From NCBI GenBank assembly GCA_963693365.1, contig CAVNZM010000013.1:1364001-1428000 (forward strand): a stretch of DNA of 64,000 bases. The letters are read 5' to 3'. Under the pieces are notes generated by a model. It was not told where the DNA came from, did not search any database, and was given only the letters and a program-made list of their open reading frames with translations. Shown here one piece after another: positions 33,889-45,838 of the stretch. Position 1 is the stretch's first letter. Every line of letters begins with the position of its first letter. The DNA comes from Amoebidium appalachense. Lineage: Eukaryota; Ichthyosporea. The position numbers were made by a program, and so were the translations under genes.

Positions 33889-36856
33889 TTAGATGATGCC
33901 GATCTGCAGGGGATAAAAAGGGTCAGCATTAACCCCTCACCCTCCCAACTCCTTGGCCCTCCTTTCAGATAATGTAGATAACAGACACAAGCACACACAC
34001 CCAGTTCCCAAATCGATTCCCAACCCCACCCTCCCCAGCAAACAACTTCACATGAAAAATGGATGAAAGGAGGCCCGACCTTGCTCCCAAGCATAACTCC
34101 CCCCCCCCCACCCTCTCACAAACACCACACCAACCAATCAGCCCCATCCACCACCAACACTCTCCCTCCAGCCCTTCCCCCGCTACATACCCCCCCCCCC
34201 CCCCCCACAAAACATCCCCGGATAACCATTCACCAACCCTCCAAAAACATCCCCATCCTCCCCCCTCCGAAAAAATTATATCATAAACACTACACCACCA
34301 CCACCACCAGCATGCACAAATGCGCCAGTACCCACCTTGTTTGCGACCTCGAGGGCGTCGTGGTCAGCAGCAAGGCGCACGTACGCCTTCTTCTGGCCGT
34401 CGGGGCGGATCAGCGTGTTGACGCTGGCGGCCTTGATCTCGTACAGCTCCTTCACGGCCTGCTTGATCTGAGACTTGTTGGCGCGGATGTCCACGAGGAA
34501 AACAAGCGTGTTGTTCTCCTCAATCTTCTTCATGGCAGACTCGGTCGTCAGCGGCGACTTGACAATGGTGAACTTGTCAAGACGGGCGCGGACGGGGGTG
34601 GACTTGCGCGGGTACCGGGGAGCGCGGGGCGTCTGTGCAATGTGAGTGGTAAAGGTGAGTACATGTGCGTGTGTAGTTGTTACGGCAAAAGGGAACGAGT
34701 GCGAGGAGCAGGGAGTGCAAGGCGTCTGTAAAACGTGTGTGTGTGGTGGGTGCAATGCAGGTGAGTACATGTGCGTGTGTAGTAGTCAACGGCAAAGGGG
34801 AACGAGTGAGGGTTGAGGGTGTGCAAGACATGACAGGTGAATGCAAAGGCACAATTGTACCTCGACGTTTCCCTCCCCCAACCCCTCAAACACACACACA
34901 CACAAAAAAAAAACAAAAACAATGATGGGTTGAGTGGTGTGGTTGGGTTTGGGAAACCGTATAGCATCTAGAGTGCACATTCACAAGAAACAAAGGCATA
35001 TGCAGAAGCAAGGAGAAAGGACGGAAGAGAGGGAAGGCAATAAACAGGGCGGTGACAGCAGTGTGGTGTGCATGTGCTTGGGTTGTGTGCGCCGGTACGG
35101 GTACAGCATGAGGGAGAAGCGAGAGAAAGAGAGGTGGTGGTGAGGTGTGCTTGGGCCAGTATGAACCACGACAAGCAACCCCCCCCCCCCTCCCCCAAAA
35201 GGCTGTAGACTGCTCGTGCTGCTTCGAGAAGCCCAAATAGAAGTTGAAGCCAAAGAGCATCTAGCTCAAACGACAGAGTTGCCATGTTTGCCAAGACCCG
35301 TTCATATGGCGTAAGGGTTTAGTTTTCAATCTCACATCTCTGAGTGTGTGAATGGACAACTGATCTGATCTCATGTTATGAAAGGTGATCGCAATTGCTG
35401 GTGCTGATGTAAAAGCACGGTGTCACAATGTCTGGTGTGTGTGCTTAGCTAATGTTCTAAAGGCCGCAGGCCCCCGGCACACGGATAATGATCGTATAGA
35501 CAACCTCCTCCATGCAAGATGCCCAAAGTCACGATTATAAATGCATATCCGTAGCTCCCGTTCCTCAAATTTGTTTCCCCGCCAACTCATCAGCCCGTTG
35601 CACACACCGAGGTATAATCGTGACATGCAAACCCTCCGCCTGCGAAACATGCCAAGACGCCGTCGCCGCTGCCTCCCTCCCCTGCTTTGCCACCAGGCTT
35701 GCTTCCCCTGAATCTCTGTAAAACCAAGAAAAAGGTAAAGAGAAAGAGGTACGTACCGCGAGGGTCTTGGGGCGGTGGAAGCGCACAGTGGTGCGGATCT
35801 TGCGCACAGACTTGCTCTGTGTGCCCTTGACGTTGGCCTTCTTGGCCTTAAGGGCCTGGGCCTTGGCTGCTGCGCCGGCCGCTTTCTCTGCAACCCAACC
35901 CCCACCATTACTCCCTGGCATATTGTGATGTGACACTAAACAGCTACAAAAGGACTTGATTGTGTGTGGACAAACGTATGATCCCGATCTCTACTGTGAT
36001 AGCTGTTGAATCGATGTTCTGATTGTAGCAAGGGCCTCCAGAATCTATGTCCTGAACACGGCCATAGCCCAGCGCTCAACGAGTCGTCCATCGTTTCCCT
36101 TGCTTGACTAAGAATGTCCGTTATGGTGGTTGGTGGGGTCCATCCGAAGCTTGAACCTGCTATGCCGAAAGAGGTTGGGTGCTGAAAAATTGTGCAGCAC
36201 TCAGTTTTATCATGAGCCGCTGCTATAAACTGAAGAGTAAACCGCGGGTAATCTCGGCTCCCCTGTCGTGAAAATTCGGCTGACCCAGGTCAAGTATCTC
36301 CAAGCTGTTTACAGCAAACCCGCGATGCGCCGTATAAATAATCGTGCTGCATATCTAACGTATGCATATAAACCGGTAATGAAGGCAGTGGTATCTAACA
36401 TTCCTCTGTATGCGATTCGTGGGTGGTCTGCTCACCGACGGCCAATCGGTAATGTGCGCTCGGTAATGTGTGTTTGAAGATCCCTCCCCATGGTACCTGG
36501 TATATGCAACAGCCAATAAATAGTTCGGACTCCCTACAACCCAATACGACGGCATATGCAAAGGTCCCCTGCCATTTCACTCCCTGCAAAAATTCCCTTG
36601 CCCTCGGATCGAGATGGATTTGCTGGATACTCCCCGGATTCAATCTGCGTCCCTGTCCTACCCTATGTAGCTCTCTGTATAGCCCTATCCCTATCCATCT
36701 CATATACAGCTGTCATCCAGTCTCTCGCGCCGCCGCCGTGTCCATCTCGTTCACCCATCCTCCCTGCATCTGCCTGTATCTACGGATAACTACGTGTATC
36801 CTCTAAAGAAAAACACTAGAGAAATTTCTGGGCGGAGACATACTAGGAGGTGCCAT
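33889..36856 (-). CDS. RPL23A: 60S ribosomal protein L23a (uL23)
   Basis: Component of the large ribosomal subunit at the tunnel exit. Four coding exons on the minus strand, all with compatible phases: 36856-36844 (ATG in context CAACGATGG, encodes MAPP plus one base), 35887-35757, 34632-34336 and 33903-33889 (IGII and TAA). The mature protein is 151 residues, close to the 156 of the human orthologue. Exon 2 has the basic N-terminal [14 protein letters not shown] and FHRPKTLA; exon 3 has the globular core [38 protein letters not shown] and [16 protein letters not shown]. The last exon of 15 bases carries the strictly conserved IGII end. Donors GTATGT, GTACGT and GTGGGT. AATAAA follows the stop after 11 bases. 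The distance from stop to signal is unusually short. Confidence 0.97.
34653..34810. repeat. 106-bp tandem duplication in RPL23A intron 2
   Basis: AGGTGAGTACATGTGCGTGT at 34653 recurs at 34759, each followed by GTAGT, a CGGCAAA word and GGGAACGAGTG. Confidence 0.9.
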
Positions 36857-37766
36857 CGTTGCTCTCTGCTCCGGGGAAAGGAGACACACGAGCCTTCGGG
36901 CTCCTTTTTCAGCCCAGGGTCGTTTGGTGACACACAGAGGGAGAGTTGTCCGGCAGCATTGCGTAAGTGTTGCGCAAGTAAAGATAAATTTTATCCGGTG
37001 AAAGCCAATCAAATCGATAGATCTCTATTGTTACGTCATCGCGTCACCCTCCGCCTGTGTGACTCCGTGACAGTTGCCAAGCAGACACGAAAACTTTGTG
37101 TAAGGAAAAAAGAGGTTCTTCCATTGTTGGTAACTTACACGCCATTTACGTGCCTCAGCACCTCCCGTGTTCTCTGAAAATCCATAACATAATTCCAATT
37201 TCATGGTACTTTTTACGCTGAGTTGGCCGACTCCGGGGATTCCGGCTAGGGCCCAACAGGATGTTGTTTTTGTCATACGCCTTGAAAAGGAAGAGGGCCC
37301 CCAGGCTTCTGCTGAGGAGCCTGCTCATTCGACCCATACAACAATTTCACTCCATAGGTTCTTGTTTTACCGAAAACAGCCCAAATTAGGCACTCGTTTG
37401 AACACATAGTGTGAAAAGAAAAAGGCAGGAGGGACAGAGACCAGGAGGTGAGGGAGGCTGGAGGGAGTTTAGTGTGTGGAGCAAAATTTGAGGCGGAAAT
37501 TCCAGGGTGGTATGCATGCATCTTTTGGTAGGACTGGCATGAAAACTTCTTTTCATGCTGAAGGCGAGCACCATAGCTCGTCTTGCCTTACGCCAGCCTT
37601 GTGCAACAAACCTTTCTCGACTGCAACTGAAACATTCCAATAGTGCCCTGCAAAACCTTTTGCTTTTTAAAACTAAGCATGTAATGGTGCCAGACTTGAA
37701 ATCCCAAGTTAAAACTTGACAAATCTTTAGCCTTTAGAGCCTCTCGTGGCAGTTCCCCACTCCCCC

Positions 37767-37825
<59 letters not shown>

Positions 37826-38378
37826 ACACACCCTCCTCCCCCTCGAGATCGGCACACCTTTTTGTCCCACTTATTCACGCTGTTGATTGTGTGAAACTAC
37901 CTTTGCTGTTAGCTGACTGTCTCAAAAAAACGTAAGTGTGGTGGCGATGTTGGCCGCGCGAGGAGGAGGGGGGCCGGGGAGGAGGGAGGGGAAGGTTGTT
38001 GTTGGCTGGTGGGGGGCGACGGAGGGCTGGGTGCACGTGTGCTATTCACATCCAGCTAATCGTCTTCTAGTCACGGTACTTCACACACAGACATCATAAG
38101 GAATGGACATATGACATGAAGACATGTACGGTGAATGCCATACACGTGAAGGCAGTGTAGCACAATCAACCTACCCCTTCCCCCCCCCCCCCCCCCCCCC
38201 CCTCCCCGTGCTCTCATGATCAGTGGCCCGATGCCCTTGATATTATTGGGCTGAGCAACATTCACGTAGTTATCTACGTACCACCTCACCTCAACCTGGT
38301 CCTGATGCACTTGTGATGGTATCACCCAACATAAATAACGTAGACATACGACGAACTTGGATCTATCAAGCCCGTGGT

Positions 38379-38409
<31 letters not shown>

Positions 38410-38738
38410 GGGGGAGGGGGGGGGGAGGGGGGGGGGAGGGGGAGATACCATTGTGGTGGCACCTGCATGTGGAGCTGGTTCTGAATACCGCTATCGGGCT
38501 GTGTTCACTGAGGGGGATGTCGCCGCCGGCAGGGGAGTCGAGTGGATGGATGAGGGTAGGGGTGGTACGTTCCCCCCATGATCCTTGACTCAAATGTTGA
38601 AAAATTTATATGGCTTCCGTTTCTTCACCCACATAGTTGCCAATTGTATTGTGGCATGCATGAAAATGAACACTATGCTGCATTTTGAATAAAGCCCAGT
38701 AGTATATATCTCCGTTTTTCTTTTCTTTTCTGTTTCTG

Positions 38739-38769
<31 letters not shown>

Positions 38770-39569
38770 TTTGGGGGGGGGGGGGAGACTCAGGGGAGGG
38801 GTGGAGGGGTGGAGGAGAGGGGCCCGGGGAGGAGAGGGGGAGGGGTCACCGGGAGGAGAGGGGCCCGGGGAGGAGGGGGAGGGTCTAGATATTGGTGGCT
38901 TAGCTAGCATCCTATCGGAGCCCATTTTTTCTGCAACATCCTGTCTTGGACCACACAACCTTTGTACTTGCCAATTACTATTTTTAAAAATCTATTGCAT
39001 TATTTTTTGCGCCCGATGAAGTACCGTCACCGTAAGCAGGTCACATAATTTCTAAGCAGTTAAATGCTCTGGTTATATTATATTCTACACACTAAGCAAG
39101 TCTGCCAAACAGCTGCTTTTCTAACAACCAGGGTGGTAGGTTAAAAAAAAAAAAAAGTTAAAACACCGCTGATGCTGTTACAGTACAGTACTACCAAAGG
39201 AGGCCGAAAGAAGGAAGACCAAAGTAAACTCCAGAAACACCTTGAACATTATGGCCAGCACAATTGGCAAGGCTTCCGAAGAGCCCAAAGCAAGAGCACA
39301 TAAGCGGAGAGCACATGTTTATCCCGTAGAAACCACTATAAATCACAAGAATCCACAAGAATCCACAAGAATCCCCAGCTTTCCACTAACTTTTTTACCG
39401 AGGTATTCAGACAGCGAGAGTAAACAAAAAAAAACAAAAAAAAAACAAGCACATAACATAGTAGGCACAAGCGTTAGAAACTCTTGAATACAAACGCGTA
39501 TATCGAAGGCAAACACAATCGAGACCCCAAAAGCTTTTCTCCAGGGGTAGGGACCAATTAAATTCTCAC
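36857..39569. other. Intergenic between RPL23A and the DUF4286 gene
   Basis: The first few hundred bases are the presumed RPL23A promoter and leader. No gene recognised beyond. C runs at 37769-37810 and 38179-38202, G runs at 38393-38450, T-then-G block at 38750-38786, and 13-bp ATCCACAAGA-type repeats near 39350. Two coding-like segments around 38.2-38.6 kb are discussed as a finding. Confidence 0.5.
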
Positions 39570-39917
39570 TCACAGCGAGAAGGAAGCAGACACCCGGAAA
39601 GCCGACGTGACCTGCATCACCCGTCTGGTAGCACTGAACTTACCGCCCCAACGCGAGTTTCCATCCGACCGCATCCTCTCCGCGTGCGTGTCAAAATACT
39701 CCTGCAGGCTCTGCCTATTACTTAGAACATACTGCACACAGAAAAGTTTGCGCCCGTTTGCGCCCTCCCCCTCAACTGTTCGGATGGTCGCCGAGGTGAA
39801 ACCTGGGTAGGACATGACTGTCTCCACGTGTGGCTTAAGCCATGCAAGATAGCGGTCGACGATGTCTGCGTCAACCTCGAGGTCAACCTCGTAAACGATT
39901 TCGTCCCGCTGGGCCAT
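39570..39917 (-). CDS. DUF4286 family protein
   Basis: 115 residues in a single frame, ATG at 39917, stop at 39572-39570. Family features: N-terminal beta strand IVYEVDLEVDADIVDRYLAW, a central CVQYVLSNRQSLQEYF, and the C-terminal HAERMRSDGNSRWGGKFSAT with RRVM. The fold is expected to be a ferredoxin-like alpha-beta dimer as in related small proteins; function is unknown. The family is known to me mainly from bacteria, with scattered eukaryotic members. A GTAAGT inside the codons for GGKFS looks like a donor, but the family match continues across it, so no intron is inferred. Full length for the family. Confidence 0.85.
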   Translation of the reverse strand: MAQRDEIVYEVDLEVDADIVDRYLAWLKPHVETVMSYPGFTSATIRTVEGEGANGRKLFCVQYVLSNRQSLQEYFDTHAERMRSDGNSRWGGKFSATRRVMQVTSAFRVSASFSL

Positions 39918-41285
39918 GTTGTGCGTAGACCAAAAAAGGCGTCACAGTACTATAGCTATGTAGTTGTTGTGAGGGATGTTTCAGCAACTCACTCGTACGC
40001 AGAAGCTGTGTCTTGCAGTCTCAGGCCCCGCGTGAACTAATGTTGCAGACCTTACAACGAACAACTAACCATCAACAACAGAAAGAAGCTAAAAGTACCA
40101 TCCGTTTTGGTTTCTCAAATTTCCCTTTTTACTCCTAAGGTTTGCGCTCTGCGGGGCCAGTTTCAGTTTTTTTCTGCGCAGCAACCGAAGATGGAAAAAT
40201 TCCTCAGGGTGATGCGTGCGCCAATCAAAAGGTGGCTGACATCTCGAAGAAAATTACGTCACGAACTGCGACGAAGCCCATCGATTGGTTCGGAACGCAC
40301 CGTTTGATAGCCCCAGGTGTCGCACACGTGTTTGGTCAGCTGTTATCAGCAATGGACGTGAATGGATATAAAAAAAAACACGCGTCAGTGTGTAAAACGA
40401 TAAAATAATATAACGGGCGTACACAAGATGTAGAATCTACGAATCTTGGGATGCATTGCCCTGTCAACAACGTCATAGTTTCATTGTGGTTGATGGGTAT
40501 ACGTGGGGTGGTAGCTATAGCGTTGGTTGGGGGGTGTGTGAGAAAGTTTTGAGGTTGTAGCTAATATGGGGGAGTCCACACACAGTAATCCCATTGACAC
40601 ATCCAAGGACGTCGCTACATTTATGAGCACGTCCCTCTTGTCGCCAGTTATCATCCATCGACTCCGGCAAAAATGCATGGGTAGAGAGGGCGTGTGTGAT
40701 AAAATCTCAACTAAAAGGGTTGCCTCATAAACAACTAAGTGACATGCAGCCGCACAGATATTGATATGGGGAGAGGGTGTGCTAATTTTTTTTTGGAAGG
40801 AAGTGGGTGGTGGATTGTATTGTGTACATGTGTGTGTGTGTGAGGTGGAGGTGCTGGCCGGGGCGTGGAAGAGGGAGGGAAGGGGGGATGTACAATAAAT
40901 AGCGCAACACACTATTACTAGCACGACACGAAACGGCGGCGAAGAGATCTTTGATGATCCAAAGCAAAAACAACAGTTGCGCAGTTGAGTGTTTGTTACA
41001 AGCGTGGGTGAGCATGCCGGCATGTAAGCACGCACGGGTGTGCACTGAGTGCAATCAAGTTCTTTTGTGTAGTTGTATTTGTGTGTGTGATGGTGGTGGT
41101 AGTGGTCGTGGGTGGGTGGGTGGGTGGGTGGGTGGGCGGGGAGGAGGAGGCAGCGATGAATGATCATACAACAAGGCAAAATTTTCCGACTGTCACCAAC
41201 ACTTTACTGTCCGACCCACCGCCCACCAGCGCAGGCAGGAATCGGCATCATGCATGACAACGGCCCAATCAAATCGACAAACACT
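39918..41285. other. Intergenic between the DUF4286 gene and RPS26
   Basis: Presumed promoter of the minus-strand DUF4286 gene, with ATTGG/CCAAT words and a TTACGTCACGA element near 40253. A long minus-strand frame (40481-41179) exists but only a six-residue resemblance to a P-type ATPase was found. GGGT repeats at about 41108-41140. Confidence 0.5.
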
Positions 41286-41532
41286 TTATGCGGTGGTCTT
41301 CTTGGGGGCGCTGCGGGTGTCAGTCTTCTTCTGGCCGGGGCGGAAGCGGGGAGGGGGGTCGCGGTTGCGGCGCAGAGTGCGGCTGCGGTTGCGCACCACC
41401 TTGGCGTGGATGGCGCACGAGATGCAGTGGTGCGTCTTGACGTACAGCTTGGGCAGAGCGTAGGCTGGGGGGAAAGAGAACGCCGGTAAGTAAAACGGGG
41501 AGACAGCTTGGGTAAAGCATAGGGTAAAGGCA

Positions 41533-41566
<34 letters not shown>

Positions 41567-42012
41567 GGGGGGGGGAGAAAACGTAAGAAATTGAAAAGGG
41601 GAGAGAGCTCGGGGTAGAGCGCAGGGTAGGGCGGGAGAAAGGGCAAAGTAAGTAAGGGAGACAGGGAGCCTTGGTTCACAGCAATTACACGACATGAGCA
41701 AATAGCACTCCCTTGTGTGTGAAAAAAAATAGGCAAGGGCCCTTTTTTTCCCCGGAGAGGGAGGAAAGGGGGGGGGGGGGGGGGGGGGCACATGGACATA
41801 TATGCAGAGGGTGTGAAAAAAAGCATCCCTAATGTGTGTGTGTGCACATGTGTGGCGTGGAAGACCCCGAGGGGGAAAGGTCGAAAAAAACAACAGGTAT
41901 CCTTATGTGTGCTTGTGAGAGAGTGGGCGGACGTGCATGTTCGTGGTGGTTCAGGGGGCGCTGGGAGGTGAGGGTGGAAGGGGGGTTTTAGAATGTGTTA
42001 GTGTGTAGATGT

Positions 42013-42043
<31 letters not shown>

Positions 42044-44166
42044 GGGGGCATGGCATATGCAGGTGATACTAGATGGCACAGAAGCACGATGAGCAGCACT
42101 AAAGAGGCAAACACATTATGCATTGAAATCCAGTCTCCTTGTGCATGTGTGTGCACAAGGACCTTCATTCTCTCACACACACACGTAGACACACCACACA
42201 CACATAGACACACACACCATCCCATACCACCAGAAGGCGCAGCAGGCTCTACAACACAGGAACAGCACCAAGCGCAACAGCATCCGGACTGCTCCCATCC
42301 TCCCCTCCCCCAGCTCCATCGCCCATCACCCCCCCCCCCCCCCCCAGAAAGTGAACAAAAAAAAAAGAAGGAAATAACAGCCCCCGTGGCTTGGTAACAG
42401 AGCGGTGTAGGTTTCCCGAGCAAAGGTAGTAAAGTTTAGGCACAAAACAGATGCACAAAGGTGCACAAGCGTGTACATACACATATACAACATCATCGGC
42501 AAGGTGTTATGTGTCGTGTGTGCGTGCGAGCAAGTGCAAGTATGTGCAGCAAGGTGCCCTACACATTTGACAGAGGTAGCAATTCTGCTGTGTTTGTGTG
42601 CGTGGCAGCAGTAGTGGAGGGTATTTTGTTGCATGAGGTGCCAACAAAGTGCCGCCAGGCATTCAGTGTTGAGTTGCATATGTGCTTGCAGGTGAGTGTG
42701 TATGTGTCCCGTTGCACTCTTTGCCAAGTTGCTCCTGCCCGTCGTGGGTGCATTTTCGATTGTGTTGATTGTTGCTAGCCTTTGCTCAATAAGCTCTAAA
42801 TCAAAAACCCGTCCGTATACAAGTTCGTTCCCAAATCGGTCCCTTTCATCTTCCGAACCCCGAGATTCCGTGGAAACCCTCTTTGCCGATCGTCCCTCCC
42901 TAACTTGCTATTTGACGGCTGACCCACAAGTACCCACATATTCCCCTTCCCGGAACAAGCCTCTATGCACGGAAAAGTGAATGCTTCCTCCACTCAATAT
43001 ACAAAGAATCCCGTCAGGTCTGCTGGTCCCTTCACCTGCCCCTCAATGCAGATGTAACCAAACATTCGTCGGCTACACTGCTCGGAGCCAGAATACATCT
43101 AACAGCTGCGGCGACACTGTGGACAACAATACGTGTCCCAGAACCATTCCCAAAAAAAGTCTGGAGCGGTATGTGGCAAAGCCCATTGTGAACAATGCAC
43201 ACACAAATGCAACAGCAAGGGGTACATACTCTCGTAGATGGAAGCCTCCTGGATATCACGGATGGCAGCCTGCTCCACGATGTTGCGGATCATGAAGCGC
43301 TTGATCGCCTTGTCCTTGGGGCAAGAGCGAGCGCAGTTAGTGCAGCGGACAGGCTTAACATGGCCACGGCCGTGCTTGGACCGCCCGTTGTTCCTCCGCT
43401 TCTGGGTCTGCAGGGCAAGAACATGTAAGCCATCTGCCCAAGACACCGAACCTATCCCTGCACTCCCCCGTAAAACAGTTGCCTTTCATGTGGCATATAG
43501 TAGGAGGGAGAGAGCTTGTGTGCTGCGATAGTAGTCCACTCCACGGAAAGGCTGATTGGCTGGAATTAAAAACCGTGTATACTTAGGTGCTGTGCTAAAC
43601 AAAAGACGAAGCCGTTTCCTTTGTCAGAGCCGTTTCCCTGGGCTCAAAGATCATGGTTGCCAAAAGACGTATGATATCTGTGTCTGTGAAATCTACTTTG
43701 TTTCAAAACTGCCTGTGTTGGCCCGTTGAACCAAAAGAAACTGTCTGAAGATCTGCCCTTCTGCCCATTATGTCGGAGTGCTTGAAACATCTGCGGGAGA
43801 ATCGTCCAGCGGTGGGACAACCCAAGGACGGACGTGAAGCTCTGGACTGTCCACAGTATGCGATCGGTCGTTCCCTGGAGTACCATTCGTCTCCCCCACC
43901 CAAAAAGCCGCCGCCATACTAAACTATTGGAGGTAGAAAATGTCAAATATTCTTGGTGCTTGAGAGAATTGCGCCACCTAACAACATTGGTGAAAAATGA
44001 TTAACGAAATCGCAGTTGCATCGCCCTTGGTCGGGGCACCCGTCTCTCTATCCATCCCTATCCGTATTACATCCCTCCGTATCTTCCAGCATCCATCCTC
44101 GAACTATCGTCCAAAAATCCCACAGCAGGGATATGCTAAGGGTAATAAATCTGCAACGCTCACCAT
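41286..44166 (-). CDS. RPS26: 40S ribosomal protein S26 (eS26)
   Basis: Small-subunit protein at the mRNA exit channel. Exons on the minus strand: 44166-44164 (ATG alone, followed by donor GTGAGC), 43407-43230 and 41464-41286 (TAA). Phases agree, giving 119 residues against 115 in humans. Exon 2 begins [19 protein letters not shown], then [19 protein letters not shown], the first zinc-binding cysteine pair, and ends EASIYE. Exon 3 begins [19 protein letters not shown], the second cysteine pair, then [19 protein letters not shown]. The C-terminal tail is Lys/Thr-rich. The ATG exon is inferred: exon 2 needs an initiator immediately upstream in phase 0, and AAAATG|GTGAGC at 44166 fits; splitting right after or near the ATG is common for this gene in other eukaryotes. 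Intron 2 contains G runs and CA repeats. Confidence 0.95.
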
Positions 44167-44980
44167 TTTGATAGCTGGAAGGGTATTCCGACTGCACCAA
44201 AAGGAAAGGGCCCGTCCTGTCCCGTGCTGACTTGAATCAACGCTGGCCGCCGGAGCGTGTCACACGGGGCAGCCTGTGTGGAATCGGCCACCGCCAGCAG
44301 CTGACATTCAGCAAATCAATGTGTAATTGTGTTATCTACAACCAATCACCGTCGGGTGTGGTTACGTAAGTTTTAGATCTGGGCATAAAGCCGACGGCCG
44401 AGAACGAAACTATGACCAGAACATAGAACTTTCGAGGGTTGCACAGTGTGGAAAGGTATAGGTCTGGGAAGGTGATTAGGAATATTGCATCTGCAGGATG
44501 AACGTGGAATAAGACCCAACATTACTGGATATGCGCCGGCGGGCCAGCGACTCTTCTTAAGTCAGGAAAAAAACATAACACTAGATGTTCTCCAAGCCTG
44601 TCCGCCTGGTAACCAACCAAGCATGGTAGACCCTTTGTCAAGAAAATCTCGCTGTCTGTTTTCTATCCTCTGAGTTCTTACTACCGACAGACCTTTAGCC
44701 TATAGCGCACACTTGCTTCAACAGTGGGTTCGTTTCTTTTTTGCTTTGGTGACACACGCTCTTTCCACTCTACTGCCAAAGAGATACCGAGCTCTAGCAG
44801 AAAGGACGACTCAATGTATATCCAATAAACATGCCTGTGTGGGTCAGCGCAAATCAAGAATATAGCTCTGCTGGAGTTGTGTCTACACCGTCAGTATAAC
44901 TTTCACTGTCCCTCCCCATCTAGTTGCTGAAATGAACCCCCCCCCCCCCCCCCAGTCTTCTTTCAGAGGTGTCCTTTCAG
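44167..44980. other. Intergenic upstream of RPS26
   Basis: Contains the presumed RPS26 promoter. No TATA box at a convincing distance. No gene recognised. Confidence 0.5.
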
Positions 44981-45838
44981 GACAGACCACTGTGTGGAGA
45001 CCGCTTTACTTCCATGCAACCGGGCATGGTTGCTCTGTGTCGTGCATCTGTAAGCACATACACATTTTTCGCTGCACTGCATTAGTTTGCACACACATCT
45101 TCACCGTTTTGCTCACCTTGCTTGCATAAGCAACCCTGCTCGTCTTTGATCAAGACGGGTTGACCCGCCCAAGCTCAGTTGATGCTGCTGTCTGAGTTGG
45201 AGTGTCGTATATACGCGGGCTAAGGGGTCGAAACTCAGACGCAATTGATGACTTGGGTCCTCCCTGAGGATGGGCTCTGCTTATGACGCATACTGTGCAC
45301 ATGGCTGATGTTGCATACTTGAATGTTTGCCTTTGCATGTGTCCTGCACCATGCTTCTCGTCGTGTATGCGTACTTTGTACCGTGTTCCGCATTCAAAAC
45401 CCCCCCCCCCCCCCACCCAGGACAGACCACTGTGTGGAGACCGCTTTACTTCCATGCAACCGGGCAGGGTTGCTCTGTGTCGTGCATCTGTAAGCACATA
45501 CTCTTTTTTCGCTGCACTGCATTAGTTTGCACACACACCTTCACCGTTTTGCTCACCTTGCTTGCATAAGCAACCCTGCTCGTCTTTGATCAAGACGGGT
45601 TGACCCGCCCAAGTTCAGTTGATGCTGCTGTCTGAGTTGGAGCGTCGTATATACGCGGGCTAAGGGGTCGAAACTCAGACGCAATTGATGACTTGGGTCC
45701 TTTTGAGGATGGGCTCTGCTTATGACGCATACTGTGCACATGGCTGATGTTGCATACTTGAATGTTTGCCTTTGCATGTGTCCTGCACCATGCTTCTCGT
45801 CGTGTATGCGTACTTCGTACCGTGTTCCGCATTCAAAC
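44981..45838. repeat. 440-bp tandem repeat, about two copies
   Basis: GACAGACCACTGTGTGGAGA begins at 44981 and 45421 (spacing 440). Copies share AACCCTGCTCGTCTTTGATC, GGGTCGAAACTCAGACGC and GAGGATGGGCTCTGCTTATG and end in GTTCCGCATTCAAA before a C tract. Copy 2 has a short deletion around TCCTCCC/TCCTTTT. A diverged relative lies at 21.7 kb. CGTCTTTGATCAAGACG within it is a small palindrome. Confidence 0.93.

Noticed and set aside
36890-36903. GAGCC-TTCG-GGCTC hairpin followed by T run, resembling an intrinsic terminator
   Set aside because: Located in the presumed RPL23A leader/promoter of a eukaryotic gene; bacterial-type termination does not apply.
40481-41179. RWMITGDKRDVLINVA, resembling the TGDK motif of P-type ATPases
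   Set aside because: Only a short match; no neighbouring ATPase exons, another register is equally open, and upstream residues do not fit the family.
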